Shown piece by piece: positions 34,909-39,887 of a stretch of 64,000 bases of DNA (its first letter is position 1; every line of letters begins with the position of its first letter). The DNA comes from Lycium barbarum (taxonomy: Eukaryota > Streptophyta > Magnoliopsida > Solanales > Solanaceae). The stretch spans positions 22,952,336-23,016,335 of the forward strand of contig NC_083340.1 in the NCBI RefSeq assembly GCF_019175385.1. Reading direction: 5' to 3'. Made by a program: the position numbers and the translations under genes. The notes below the pieces were generated by a model. The model saw only the letters and a program-made list of their open reading frames with translations, was not told where the DNA came from and did no database searches.

Positions 34909-37506
34909 CCCAGTGAAATCCCACATCTTGGGGTCTGGGGAGGGTAGAATGTACGCAGACCTTACTCCTACCAAGGTAGGATGGCTGTTTCCGAGAGACC
35001 CTCGGCTCAACTTGGCCATGTTTATGAAAGAAGTTATTTACCTGATCAAAAAATAAATAAATTAGAGAGTAATATCTTATTTTTCTATATGTATTTGAGC
35101 TTTTAGGATTTTGTTGGTGCTTTTGCTGTCTTGTTGAGTATGGGTGGAATTGCTATGAATTTCTTGTTTAATCAAATTGTTGTATGTTTACATCATGACT
35201 TGTAACCCAGCTGAAGTCAAAGTCGTGACTCTGTAAGCCTTCATGTAAGCCTTTTCTATTCTTTGTGGGTTTCTCACTTCTATGTATGCACCTGGAATTA
35301 TTTTGTTAACTTCCAGTCATTTCGGGTATTCGAGATCATCTCAGGATATTTTTTTTTGACAATGTGAGATCGTCTTAGGATATAAATGGACCTTGTATGC
35401 CAAATCTCGACTTTCACAATTATTAGTTTTGCTACCGCTCCTGCGAAAGCCTTGGAACCACGAAAACAGATGGTAGAGGATCAGGGATGCACCTATTTTA
35501 ACTAAAGGCTGTCTTGAAGTATTTGAGTCGGTTCCTTTTGGTTTGACATTCAGTAGCTAAAGAGATTTTACCCCTTTATTGAGCAGTGTTACTTACTTGA
35601 GGCTGGATGGATCAGTTGAACCAGAAAAGCGCTTTGACATTGTGAAAGCCTTCAATTCGGATCCTACTATAGACGCTTTACTGCTTACTACACATGGTAT
35701 GATTTTACATTTTGACATGGTTTCTGTAGAGTGGAAGACTTTGTGCTCATTTACGATTACTTCTTGCAGTTGGTGGGCTTGGTTTGAACCTGACATCAGC
35801 TGATACCCTTGTGTTCATGGAGCATGACTGGAATCCAATGCGAGATCACCAGGTATAGAGAATTAGCCCTTTCTTTGCAGTTTTTTCCCCCTTTTCTGAA
35901 TATGGTCCCAAACCATAGGCTGCATAATTCTTTGGCTCATTTTAGGCTTTTTAAAGATAAACTGTACTGATAATGTTTAGGTTTTAGTTTCCTTTTTCGG
36001 TTTGGGGGGTGGGGGGAACTTTGCATGGTGGGTGGGGGTTGGAGAATTCTCTCTCTCCAACTAATTTTGAATCTTTTGTTGGGGTTATGCGTTTCTTGCC
36101 TCTTCCTTGACTTTGTTTTGCCGCTTCAGTGGTCATAAACCCTGGATGATTGAAAGTAGGGAGAGAGTTTGTTCAGGTTCTTATTTTAGCTGTTCTGCTT
36201 CTTAGTAGGCAAGACTAAGTCTGCAATAAAGTATGGGAGGTTATTTGCTATCCATCCATATCCCCACTTGGTACCTGATGCTGGTGGGAGGTGGCAATCC
36301 CGTGGAATTAGTTGAGGTGCGCGCAAGCCGCCCCGGACACCACGGTTATCTCAACAAAAAGAAAAGAAGAACGACTTATGGAGCATACACAATAATTTGG
36401 TAAATGTACCACCCAATTCAATCACAACATTGAGAACAAGATTAATAGAATAAGTAATAAACTTAAAAGAACCCAAGGGTGTGGCCTAGAGGTCATTGAA
36501 GTGGGTTGAGAACCATGAGGTATCGGGTTCAAATTCCGACCAAGGCAAAAACAGTTAGCCAGTGCATGTACTGGTGAGAGATAGCAGATACGCCGTGGAA
36601 TTAGTCGAGGTGCACACAAGCTGGCCCAGACACTACGGTTATAAATAACATAAAAACCAAAAAGAACACCTGTTAAAATTTACGAACAACCGAGCACTAT
36701 AAGATGTTTCATTTGTAGTTTCTGTATAATTGGTCTTAATTGATGCTGATAAGTTTTGGTGTTACTTTTGAGAATTTAGTACCTAAATATTAAGACAATG
36801 TGGATATATTTGCCAAATTTATGGTTATCTTGGGTATTTTGATTTACTTCTTGCAGATAATACATATCTGTGTTGGGTTGTTAGATGTGGAGTTGATATA
36901 TTGCAAGTAATTGATGTTCTTCTGCTGTGTTTATTTTAGTCCAGCATTTTGTTGAATCTTCTCATGTCCTGCTTGCTCAAGATGATATGGAAAGGTGCAT
37001 AACTTCTTTATATCCTTTTGTAGGCTATGGATCGAGCTCACAGGTTGGGCCAGCGAAAAGTTGTAAATGTTCACCGTCTCATTATGCGAGGAACCTTGGA
37101 AGAAAAAGTAATGAGTCTCCAAAGGTTCAAAGTGTCAGTTGCCAATGCAGTGATCAATGCAGACAATGCAAGTTTGAAAACGATGAATACAGATCAGTTA
37201 CTTGATCTATTTACTTCGGCAGAAAGCAAAAAGGTGATTTAACTCTCAGCTTTGAATCTATAGTCTCTCTCTTGATTTCTTTAGAGTTTGAGATGCATGC
37301 ATGCTATTTAACTTACAAATGCTGATTATTCTCAGGGAGCCGGTAGATCCAAAAGAACTGATGAAAATTCTGATGTGGACTCAATCTTGCCACGTAATGG
37401 GAAGGGATTGAAAGCCATTCTCGGAGGATTGGAGGAGCTTTGGGATCAGTCACAATACACGGAGGAGTATAACCTGGGCCAGTTCTTAGCAAAGCTTAAT
37501 GGTTAA
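4613..37506 (+). CDS. BTAF1: BTAF1/MOT1-type TATA-binding-protein-associated ATPase (RGD3 orthologue), 5'-incomplete, 24 exons
   Basis: Nuclear Snf2-family ATPase. The family removes TATA-binding protein (TBP) from DNA using ATP hydrolysis and so redistributes TBP among promoters. Exons that join in phase with GT-AG borders: 4613-4694, 14450-14787, 16744-16852, 16934-17585, 18167-18299, 19591-19659, 20512-20723, 21279-21504, 21699-21869, 23099-23524, 23628-24071, 24201-24320, 24398-24880, 26673-27211, 28524-29016, 29097-29165, 30196-30300, 30384-30608, 30673-30933, 31014-31063, 35587-35696, 35770-35852, 37024-37233, 37336-37506 (TAA at 37504). They give 1926 codons with no internal stop. Known plant homologues are about 2050 residues, so roughly 130 N-terminal residues lie upstream; I found no matching exon in 1-4612. 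Layout: HEAT-repeat region, then Snf2 ATPase from visible residue about 1335. Exon borders are inferred from splice consensus, phase and family similarity. Identification is very secure. Confidence 0.96.
4695..5889 (+). other. 5' part of the 9.75-kb BTAF1 intron
   Basis: Begins with donor GTGAGT. T-rich and noncoding, with poly-T runs near 5550 and 5788 and a short G-rich run at 5803-5829. No element with definable ends is seen. Confidence 0.5.
5908..6085 (+). mobile_element. tRNA-derived SINE
   Basis: A 178-bp body flanked by a perfect 18-bp TSD (5890-5907 and 6086-6103). It has Pol III promoter-like boxes: an A-box-like GTAGTGGTAAGAGC at about 5925-5938 and a B-box-like GGTCCGAACCC at 5956-5966. 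It ends in a short A-rich tail (CAAAGAAAAAGG). It is on the same strand as BTAF1. The exact nightshade SINE family was not assigned. Confidence 0.88.
6104..6972. other. Intron sequence between SINE and chromovirus
   Basis: Noncoding; a short G-rich tract lies near 6690. No homology is recognised up to the 179-bp duplicated block at 6973. Confidence 0.4.
6973..7151 (+). repeat. Left copy of a 179-bp direct repeat flanking the chromovirus
   Basis: Begins GATTAGATGTGCAGCTATGG and ends CCACCCATAAG, immediately before the 5' LTR. By eye it is identical at every position to 13632-13810. It occupies the place where a 5-bp TSD is expected. Confidence 0.93.
7152..7982 (+). repeat. Chromovirus 5' LTR
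   Basis: Starts TGTCATGGGTGG and ends CGCCGCGTAACA. The first ~400 bp are very GC-rich and open in several frames; the rest is AT-rich with a TAAATATAGAG stretch near 7593-7603 that could be a TATA region. In the polyprotein frame it is open from 7156 to a TAG at 7468-7470. Confidence 0.94.
7985..7996 (+). other. Chromovirus primer-binding site (initiator tRNA-Met)
   Basis: TGGTATCAGAGC lies two bases after the 5' LTR and matches the complement of the plant initiator tRNA-Met 3' end, the usual primer for this group. Confidence 0.93.
8056..9879 (+). CDS. gag: Chromovirus gag-protease frame (frameshifted from pol)
   Basis: The ATG at 8056 ([14 protein letters not shown]) is the first plausible start after the primer-binding site; an N-terminal coiled-coil-like stretch follows. 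The capsid-type gag region lies at about residues 120-290 ([21 protein letters not shown]). The nucleocapsid zinc knuckle is [13 protein letters not shown] (CX2CX3HX4C) at about 360. The aspartic protease catalytic motif is [10 protein letters not shown] at about 470. The frame leaves the pol frame near 9800 and ends at 9877-9879. In related elements gag and pol are one frame, so a mutation is more likely than programmed shifting. Confidence 0.92.
   Translation: MVRTQGEHITDLEAAVEGLRQLNDTVPALRASMVERMDDLDRKTTTASNDIVHMSRDFEGTRLIVEELRQGRTEEAANIAAMQQTIDQLMGQLNIFQAALNGVLRGGGNQGGGAGNHAPAPQKIKIPEPKAYHGARNAKEVENFIFDVERYFEAVGELEEPKKVATATMYLQGDAKLWWRVKFEAIRAGEENLTTWEELKAAIRLQFFPENVEYNARRKLRELRQTKSVRDYVREYSALMLSIRDMSEKDKLFTFMEGLKLYARAELQRQRVDTVTRAMQAAECLVDYQVELRKDKPQQPPRGGNIRGGQHNNYNNNSRGGPSRSGGDRGSNQSRTSSSGSVSVASPNKNCGKTPYVPKGGCFECGGPHMRADCPQVIKLNAAQQSQAEEEIEEIEEMEEPMGAFTQFLNAICQEEGESSASLRKKKDPTPAATKKAPKEKLQRYVSKSKTLMFVDMRVNGKPVRAMVDTGATHNYLASTEMEYFGLVVEKGRGRVKAINSPAIPVRGASKGVPNKLSSLEGKMNMSIVIMDDFKLILGLEFMRENYVIPFPFADALLVFGINGAKTCLIPALPGKMRKDEGREHLSISTEQGGQETRTHVLGYLVY
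9794..12247 (+). CDS. pol: Chromovirus pol: reverse transcriptase, RNase H, integrase
   Basis: RT carries the catalytic YLDDIVIYS box at about 10486-10512. RNase H follows with [10 protein letters not shown] at about 10930. The integrase HHCC zinc finger spans about 11500-11630 (ends CLVCQKDK), with the DDE core at [17 protein letters not shown] and [13 protein letters not shown] (about 11710-12015). The catalytic residues appear present. A one-base shift near 12165-12185 throws the frame off before the integrase C-terminus; the original frame resumes in 12193-12576. The first ~85 bp overlap the gag frame. Confidence 0.93.
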   Translation: MKDGNISAFQLNKGVKRQEHTFLATLCIEDMERSSGPMPMAVKKLLKEFEDVMPQELPKRLPPRRNADHEIELVPGAKPPARAPYRMSQPELTELRRQLTEMLDAGIIVPSKSPYGSPVLFQKKHDGTLRLCVDYRALNKITVKNKYPIPLMADLFDRLGGATVFTKIDLKTGYWQVRIAEGDEQKTTCMTRYGSFDFLVMPFGLTNAPATFCTLMNQVFREYIDEFVVVYLDDIVIYSKTLAEHLGHLRKVLIRLREHELYVKLSKCSFAQKQIDFLGHVIEEGRIKMDQQKIQAIADRPPPKDIHGLRSFLGLFNFYRRFVKGYSLIVVPLTELLKKVTPWDWSPRRQEAFDLLKRAMSSSPVLALPDMARPFEVQTDASDFALGGVLLQDGHPVAYESRKLKDAERRHTSHEKELLAVVHCLRLWRHYLLGTPFVVKTDNTAVSHFMTQPKLNGRQARWQELLAEFNFNLEYKSGKTNQVADALSRRADLASVCLLAALRGSEVSTPIKDLIREWLPKDPAAQHLISLAEQGNTRQFYMEDGFLRVKGNRLYVPKGGDLRRTLLKECHDTLWAGHPGEERTMALLRRAYYWPQMADDVAQYVRTCLVCQKDKSDRLTQAGLLQPLAVPTRPWESVSLDFITGLPKVGDLTTILVVVDRFSEYATFIAAPKYVSAEETARLFFAHIVKYWGLPWDIVSDRDSRFTSNFWTQLFKCMGSKLSHSSSFHPQSDGQTERFNGMLEDYLRHFVTGSQRNWVKLLDAAQLCFNAQKNSSTNKSAFEIVTGQQPLFPILLMPQMCLNLLELPASLRNGSRT
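12193..12945 (+). pseudogene. Chromovirus integrase C-terminus and chromodomain, with premature TGA
   Basis: The frame encodes the integrase tail ([37 protein letters not shown]). A TGA at 12574-12576 interrupts it. The same frame then continues through a chromodomain ([19 protein letters not shown], about 12658-12716), the module that targets chromatin marks at integration. It runs on into the 3' LTR as far as TGA 12943-12945. Without the TGA and the upstream shift this would be the C-terminal part of one polyprotein. Confidence 0.9.
12788..12800 (+). other. Chromovirus polypurine tract
   Basis: AGGTGGGGGAGAA lies immediately before the 3' LTR and is the expected plus-strand primer. Confidence 0.85.
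12801..13631 (+). repeat. Chromovirus 3' LTR
   Basis: An 831-bp copy of 7152-7982 with about 14 substitutions, of which about 12 are C/T or G/A. It follows the polypurine tract directly. The pol frame runs into it from 12800 and meets TGA at 12943-12945. Confidence 0.94.
13632..13810 (+). repeat. Right copy of the 179-bp direct repeat flanking the chromovirus
   Basis: Begins directly after the CA end of the 3' LTR and is identical to 6973-7151. Beyond 13810 the sequences differ, and before 6973 there is no match to the end of the 3' LTR. The repeat is therefore exactly bounded by the element ends. Confidence 0.93.
13811..14449 (+). other. 3' end of the 9.75-kb BTAF1 intron
   Basis: Noncoding, ending in CGTAATCAG at 14441-14449, the acceptor for the 14450 exon. 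No repeat borders are recognised. Confidence 0.5.
14450..14787 (+). CDS. BTAF1: BTAF1 second visible exon (linker with basic cluster)
   Basis: Starts after CAG at 14447-14449 and reads [20 protein letters not shown] in phase with 4694. Conserved basic segment [20 protein letters not shown] follows at about visible residues 75-95. I end the exon at AAG before GTTACA (14788), because this keeps phase 0 into the exon at 16744. The donor is weak by consensus, so this border is slightly less certain than the others. Confidence 0.92.
14788..16743 (+). other. BTAF1 intron with TS SINE
   Basis: A 1956-bp intron. Apart from the SINE at 15543-15641 it holds no recognised feature. T-rich sequence before the TTGCAG acceptor. 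Confidence 0.75.
15543..15641 (-). mobile_element. TS-type SINE, minus orientation
   Basis: Begins with CAA/CAG trinucleotides (the complement of the TTG tail), then the typical body GTAGGGTCTGGGGAGGGTAG and GGCTGTTTCCGATAG. An imperfect 19-bp TSD lies at 15524-15542 and 15642-15660 (2 mismatches). The body is only 99 bp, so the tRNA-like 5' part is missing. It lies in the BTAF1 intron 14788-16743. Confidence 0.85.
16744..17585 (+). CDS. BTAF1: BTAF1 visible exons 3-4, with a 15-residue tandem duplication
   Basis: Two exons, 16744-16852 and 16934-17585, are separated by an 81-bp intron. The leucine codon of MFDPLWEVRHG is split across it. The second exon holds a HEAT-like repeat ([13 protein letters not shown]) followed by a charged, poorly conserved linker. 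At 17059-17103 and 17104-17148 the linker contains a 45-bp in-frame tandem duplication ([15 protein letters not shown] then [15 protein letters not shown]). The exon ends in the conserved [20 protein letters not shown] segment and splits an arginine codon with 18167. Confidence 0.95.
17059..17148 (+). repeat. 45-bp tandem duplication inside BTAF1 coding sequence
   Basis: Units 17059-17103 and 17104-17148 differ at three bases, giving one amino-acid change (K to D). The duplication keeps the frame and lies in a charged linker between HEAT segments. Confidence 0.95.
17586..18166 (+). other. BTAF1 intron, nothing recognised
   Basis: 581 bp of pyrimidine-rich intron. A phrase containing GTTACTGA...CCC recurs near 17986 and 18112, suggesting an old local duplication. 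It ends TTGACAG. Confidence 0.6.
18167..21869 (+). CDS. BTAF1: BTAF1 visible exons 5-9 (HEAT repeats)
   Basis: Five exons (18167-18299, 19591-19659, 20512-20723, 21279-21504, 21699-21869) encode alpha-helical HEAT repeats. They are recognisable by [20 protein letters not shown] and [18 protein letters not shown], which carry the proline/aspartate/valine/arginine pattern of a HEAT turn. In Mot1/BTAF1 these repeats grip TBP. All acceptors are CAG or TAG and all donors GTAA/GTTT type. Introns here contain a TS SINE (about 20220-20320) and a truncated LINE (19121-19435). Confidence 0.94.
18300..19590 (+). other. BTAF1 intron with truncated LINE
   Basis: A 1291-bp intron. Besides the LINE at 19121-19435 it contains noncoding sequence with no recognised element. 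Confidence 0.6.
19121..19435 (-). mobile_element. 5'-truncated LINE copy
   Basis: A 315-bp insertion flanked by a 14-bp TSD AACCAGTTTAAGAC (19107-19120 and 19436-19449). Minus strand: the broken zf-RVT tail reads [15 protein letters not shown], the 3' sequence runs GGCCATTTTTATGAATG, and a short A tail lies at the left end. The same family has copies at 22392-22549 and 34212-35060. Confidence 0.9.
19660..20511 (+). other. BTAF1 intron with TS-type SINE
   Basis: An 852-bp intron. At about 20216-20320 is a plus-strand TS SINE 3' portion (GAAACAACCTCTCCACCTCC, AAGGTCTGCGTACACTCTAC, then GTTGTTGTTG). No clean TSD was found for it. Confidence 0.75.
20724..21278 (+). other. BTAF1 intron, nothing recognised
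   Basis: 555 bp of noncoding, C/T-rich sequence ending AATGCAG. Confidence 0.6.
21870..23098 (+). other. BTAF1 intron with LINE stub and short direct repeat
   Basis: A 1229-bp intron. Holds the LINE stub 22392-22549, a 27-bp direct repeat (TCTAAGATGACATATCTGGA...) near 22096 and 22175, and a poly-A run near 22956-22970. Confidence 0.65.
22392..22549 (+). mobile_element. 5'-truncated LINE 3' end
   Basis: A 158-bp insertion with a 15-bp TSD TTTCTGACCCTCTTC (22377-22391 and 22550-22564). It ends TTGGCCATGTTTATGAATG plus an A-rich tail. It matches the 3' end of the copies at 19121-19435 and 34212-35060. Confidence 0.9.
23099..24880 (+). CDS. BTAF1: BTAF1 visible exons 10-13 (middle conserved domain)
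   Basis: Exons 23099-23524, 23628-24071, 24201-24320 and 24398-24880 all begin and end in phase 0. They cover the BTAF1-specific middle region (the DUF3535 region of the family), with further HEAT-like helices, for example [20 protein letters not shown] and [20 protein letters not shown]. The introns between them are short (77-129 bp), unlike those elsewhere in this gene. Confidence 0.94.
24881..26672 (+). other. BTAF1 intron with Stowaway-like MITE
   Basis: A 1792-bp intron. Other than the MITE at 26268-26509 nothing with borders is recognised. A GGATGGATGGATGAT microsatellite stretch lies near 25043. Confidence 0.6.
26268..26509. mobile_element. Stowaway-like MITE
   Basis: About 242 bp flanked by TA dinucleotides. 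The ends are CTCTCTCTGACCCAATTTAT on the left and, reading inward from the right, CTCCTCCCTCTGTCCCATTT. TA target and CTCCCTCYGTCCCA-type ends fit the Tc1/mariner-derived Stowaway group. Confidence 0.8.
26673..27211 (+). CDS. BTAF1: BTAF1 visible exon 14 (last HEAT repeats before the ATPase)
   Basis: Starts after ACAG at 26669-26672. It contains HEAT-like segments such as [20 protein letters not shown] and [21 protein letters not shown] end it at 27211 (AAG before GTACTA), because the split AGG codon then continues into YQQEGINWL of the ATPase at 28524. An alternative donor at 27198 (GTGACA) would delete the conserved TLRR residues, so I reject it. Confidence 0.94.
27212..28523 (+). other. 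BTAF1 intron with tandem duplication
   Basis: A 1312-bp intron. It contains the 72-bp duplication at 27699-27842; otherwise it is noncoding and ends TGCTTTCAG. Confidence 0.6.
27699..27842. repeat. 72-bp tandem duplication with an embedded palindrome
   Basis: Units start at 27699 and 27771 (TAATTCATGCTACGTGAATT...). Each contains TAATTCA and TGAATTA arms with a short loop. The two units differ at only a few bases. Confidence 0.88.
28524..31063 (+). CDS. BTAF1: BTAF1 Snf2 ATPase lobe 1 and start of lobe 2 (visible exons 15-20)
   Basis: Exons 28524-29016, 29097-29165, 30196-30300, 30384-30608, 30673-30933 and 31014-31063. Motif I is CDDMGLGKT with the catalytic lysine at visible residue about 1364. 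The motif II Walker B box is ILDEGH (about 1464-1469), where DEGH replaces DEAH as is usual for this Snf2 subfamily. [20 protein letters not shown] is motif III and crosses the 29016/29097 junction. [16 protein letters not shown] and [11 protein letters not shown] mark the Snf2-specific linker. All catalytic motifs appear intact, so the enzyme should be active. Confidence 0.96.
29166..30195 (+). other. BTAF1 intron with 163-bp duplication
   Basis: A 1030-bp intron between the motif III exon and the next ATPase exon. Its only notable content is the duplication 29610-29918. Confidence 0.65.
29610..29918. repeat. 163-bp-period direct duplication in a BTAF1 intron
   Basis: GCAAATGGTAGACATGGAAG starts at 29610 and again at 29773. 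About 140 bp of each copy match with only two or three substitutions visible. Each copy ends in a poly-T/A run. No inverted ends or target duplication are seen, so a simple segmental duplication is favoured. Confidence 0.88.
31376..31829. mobile_element. hAT-like non-autonomous DNA transposon
   Basis: Ends with inverted AGTTACTCGGACTC (31378-31391 and its complement at 31816-31829), related to the TIR of the 3310-3429 MITE. Near-matching 8-bp flanks TAGTTTTC (31368-31375) and TAGTTTTT (31830-31837). The body is about 454 bp and noncoding. Confidence 0.75.
32160..32245 (+). mobile_element. TS-type SINE fragment
   Basis: Plus-strand body reads CCGAGGGTCTATCGGAAACA, CTACCTCCCAAGGTCGGGGC and AGACCCCACTTGTGGGATTT. 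It lacks the TTG repeat tail, so it is a truncated or decayed copy. Confidence 0.8.
32558..32773. mobile_element. Stowaway-like MITE
   Basis: 216 bp flanked by TA (32556-32557 and 32774-32775). TIRs CTCCCTCTATTTCAATTTAT and the inverse of ATAAATTGAAACGGAGGGAG extend over about 26 bp. Confidence 0.88.
32816..32845. repeat. TA/CA microsatellite
   Basis: A TATATATATATA run passes into an ACACACACACACAC run within the BTAF1 intron. Confidence 0.9.
34212..35060 (+). mobile_element. 5'-truncated LINE interrupted by a TS SINE
   Basis: Flanked by a perfect 15-bp TSD ATTAGAGAGTAATAT (34197-34211 and 35061-35075), with an A-rich 3' tail. It encodes broken pieces of the zf-RVT domain ([32 protein letters not shown]). 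Without the nested SINE and its duplication it is about 695 bp. It is in the BTAF1 sense orientation. Confidence 0.93.
34872..35007 (-). mobile_element. TS-type SINE nested in the LINE
   Basis: 136 bp flanked by an 18-bp TSD CAACTTGGCCATGTTTAT (34854-34871 and 35008-35025). It opens with about nine CAA units, the complement of the TTG tail, then GGGTCTGGGGAGGGTAGAAT and ACCCTCGG at the far end. It landed in the 3' end of the LINE and so is younger than it. Confidence 0.93.
35587..37506 (+). CDS. BTAF1: BTAF1 helicase C-terminal lobe and stop (visible exons 21-24)
   Basis: Exons 35587-35696, 35770-35852, 37024-37233 and 37336-37506. They encode helicase motifs [36 protein letters not shown], and the arginine-finger segment [20 protein letters not shown] at about visible residues 1802-1821. 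A short C-terminal tail with [19 protein letters not shown] precedes TAA at 37504. The valine codon of VGGLGL is split between 35696 and 35770. The preceding intron (31064-35586) is 4.5 kb and packed with mobile elements. Confidence 0.96.
36236..36356 (+). mobile_element. Partial Au-like SINE (3' part only)
   Basis: Contains GTGGAATTAGTTGAGGTGCG and CCCCGGACACCACGGTTATC, the 3' half of the same SINE family as 36473-36659, followed by an A-rich tail. No 5' promoter part is visible. Confidence 0.75.
36473..36659 (+). mobile_element. Au-like tRNA-derived SINE
   Basis: Begins GGGTGTGGCCTAGAGGTC (A-box region). The B-box is GGGTTCAAATTCC near 36527, and the body ends CACTACGGTTAT plus an A-rich tail. 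A short flank repeat AAAAGAAC (36465-36472 and 36660-36667) is probably the TSD. It lies in the BTAF1 intron 35853-37023. Confidence 0.82.
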
Positions 37507-38050
37507 TTATCTAAGCTTGTCTGTGTGCCTTCTGCATACCTTGCATTGGAGTATGCTGATCAAGGTAGGGATGAGATCTAGCTACGCGTTCCATGTACAA
37601 AGTGTACATTCTTTGAGTCAGCCCACAATTTTGATGATTAGAGGTAGTTCCGTTTTTCCTCTTTTATTTTGTTTTCGTCTTCTTTTTCTCGTGATAATTC
37701 TAGACAGGCAATTACATTTTTGGACTCCATTAACATAGAATAGTTTATAGCGGAGCCCAGTTGTGGGATGGCACAGATGATGCCTCTGTTAGGAAAGCTG
37801 ACATTGTAAATCATGGATGATGTAAATACATTCAGCTTTTCTATGTTAATGCAAATCGAAATGAATATTGGTTTCATTATGAATTTATGACCTGCGCTTC
37901 CTTCAAATTTTTTTGAACTCTCATTTTCCTGTAGTTGCTCCTCCAACAACATTTTCGATTGCTCTTTAAACTGTATGTAACTGAATTAAAACCACAAAAA
38001 GATTGGAATTGCCCTAGATAATTAGCTGGGGAAGCAAGATTATCAGCTTC
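37507..38050 (+). other. BTAF1 3' untranslated region and downstream spacer
   Basis: Noncoding and T-rich sequence follows the BTAF1 stop. AATGAA near 37860 could serve as a near-upstream polyadenylation element, but no decisive signal is visible. Nothing else is recognised before the TAA target site of the Tourist-like element at 38051. Confidence 0.5.
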
Positions 38051-38053
38051 TAA

Positions 38054-39887
38054 GGGTGTGTTCGGTATAGAGGAAAATGTTTTCCTAGAAAATAAGTGAA
38101 TTTCTTGCCCTAGGGAAAGCAAGATTATCACTTATTTTCTCATGTTCGTTTGAGTAGTGGAAAATAAGTGAATTTCTTACTTATTTTTTCATATACGATA
38201 GAAAATGTTTTTCGGAAAATACTCATCCAAGCCTCACTAACTCCAGTCCAACCCCATACCCCCCACCCCCACCCCACCTACCCACACCTCACTCCCACCC
38301 ACCCACCTACGCCCCCACCCCCCTTCCAAAAAAAAATTTCTTTTGATTTTTTTGTTTTTGTTTTTTGCACCCCCAACCCTCACCAACTCCAACCCAACCC
38401 CATATCACCCCCCCTCCCCCAACCCTAACATTTTTTTTGAAGTTTTTTTATTGTCTTTTGCGGGTTTCTACACCCCCTACCCAATTAAAAAAATCTTTTC
38501 ACCACCCACGCCCCCCTCCCCCCCCCCAAATACCCCATGACCCCCTCCAAAAGTTTTAATTTTTAACCACGCAAAGTTTCAATTTTTTTTAATTGTCAAC
38601 TTTTCTCAATTTGGGGGGGGGGGGGGGGGGGTAGGGGTACGGGGTGGGGTAGAGTGCTGGGTGGGGTGGGGGTGCAAAAAAAAAAGTCAGAACCTTTTTT
38701 TCAAAAATAATAATTTTTTGTGGGGGGCGGGGGGTGCGGGGTGGGGGTGCAAAACAAAAGTCAGAACCTTTTTTTCAAAAATAATAATTTTTTGTGGGTG
38801 GGGTAGGGTGTTGGGTGTGGGGTGGGGTGGGGGTGCAAAAAAGTCAAAACCTTTTTTTAATTTTTTTGTGGGAGGGAGGGTGGGGGGTGCTGGGGTGGGG
38901 TAGGGTGCTCGGTGGGGTTGGGGTGCAAAAAAAAGTCAACCTTTTTTTCTAAAAAAATATTTTTTTGGTGGGGGGGGGGGGGTGGGGGGAGAGTAGGGTG
39001 CTGGGTGGGGTGGGGGTGCAAGAAAAGTCAAAACCTATAATTTTTTTGTGGGGGGTGGGGGTGTGGGGTGGGGTAGGGTGCTGGGTGGGGTGGGGGTGCA
39101 AAAACAAAAGTCAGAACCTTTTTCTCAATTTTTTTTTTGTGGGGGGTGCGGGGTGGGGGTGCAAAAAAAAAAAGTCAAAACCTTTTTTTTCAAAAAAAAA
39201 AAATTTTTTTTGTGGGAGGGATGGTGCGGGGTGCGGGGTAGGGGTGCTGGGGTGAGGTAGGGTGCTCGGTGGGGTCGGGGTGCAAAAAAAAAGTCAACCT
39301 TTTTTCAAAAAAAAATATTTTTTCCCAGGGGTTGGGGGGGGGGGGGGGCGAGGGTGGATTAGGGTGCTGGGTGGGGTGGGGGTGCAAAAAAAAAGTCAAA
39401 ACCTTTTTTTTCAAAAAAAAATATTTTTTTTGTGCGGGGAGGGGGGGTGTGCGGGGGTGGAGTTGGGTGCTGGGTGGGGTGGGGGTGCAAAAAAAAAGTC
39501 AAAGCCTTTTTTTTCAAAAAAAAAAAAAATTATTTTGGGGGAGGGGGGGTTGTAGGGTGCGGGGTTATGGTGGGGGGTGCAAAAAGTAAAAAAATAGTGT
39601 CAAAACGTTTTTCCAAAAAAAATTTATTTTCGACGGGGGAGGTAGGGGGGATGGGGTGGTGAGTGGAGGTGGGGTGATGGCGTGGGTGGGGGTTGGGAGT
39701 GGTTGGGGTTGGGTGATGGTAGGGTGGTTGATGAAATGAACTTGTGAACTTGTTTTCCTTACTTTTATTAGGGAAGTCATTTTCCCCAATTTTGAGGAAA
39801 ATATTTTCCAAAAGAAAATATTTTCTAACTTTTTTGACGAAACGAATATGAGAAAATTGAAAATTTTCCTCCATACGGAACACACCA
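38054..39887. mobile_element. Tourist/PIF-like foldback element with C-rich and G-rich arms
   Basis: 1834 bp flanked by TAA (38051-38053 and 39888-39890). Ends GGGTGTGTTCGGTATAGAGG and, read inward from the right, TGGTGTGTTCCGTATGGAGG. The TAA target and GGGTGTGTTCGG end fit PIF/Harbinger (Tourist). The left arm (38230-38580) is C-rich and the right arm (38613-39720) G-rich, so the strands can fold back. The right arm is a tandem array (see 38640-39600). No transposase is present. Confidence 0.85.
38640..39600. repeat. G-rich variable-length tandem array inside the foldback
   Basis: About eleven irregular units, each containing GTGGGGGTGC, an A-run, GTCAAAACC or GTCAGAACC, a T-run, an A-run and a T-run, then a GT-rich block. 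Unit length varies from roughly 55 to 130 bp. It is preceded by a 19-base G run (38613-38631). Many G-runs of 3-6 are spaced as in G-quadruplex motifs. Confidence 0.85.

Larger units (their letters stand above)
31064..35586 (+). other. 4.5-kb BTAF1 intron packed with mobile elements
   Basis: Contains, in order: a hAT-like element, a TS SINE fragment, a Stowaway MITE, a microsatellite, an AT-rich stretch with nothing recognised (32.9-33.6 kb), long poly-T runs (33.79-33.89 kb), a possible Helitron-like hairpin (33918-33950), and the LINE with nested SINE. It splits an Asn codon between 31063 and 35587. Confidence 0.85.
35853..37023 (+). other. BTAF1 intron with two Au-like SINE copies
   Basis: A 1171-bp intron. 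It has a G-rich tract near 36003-36040 and the SINEs at 36236-36356 and 36473-36659, and ends CCTTTTGTAG. Confidence 0.7.
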
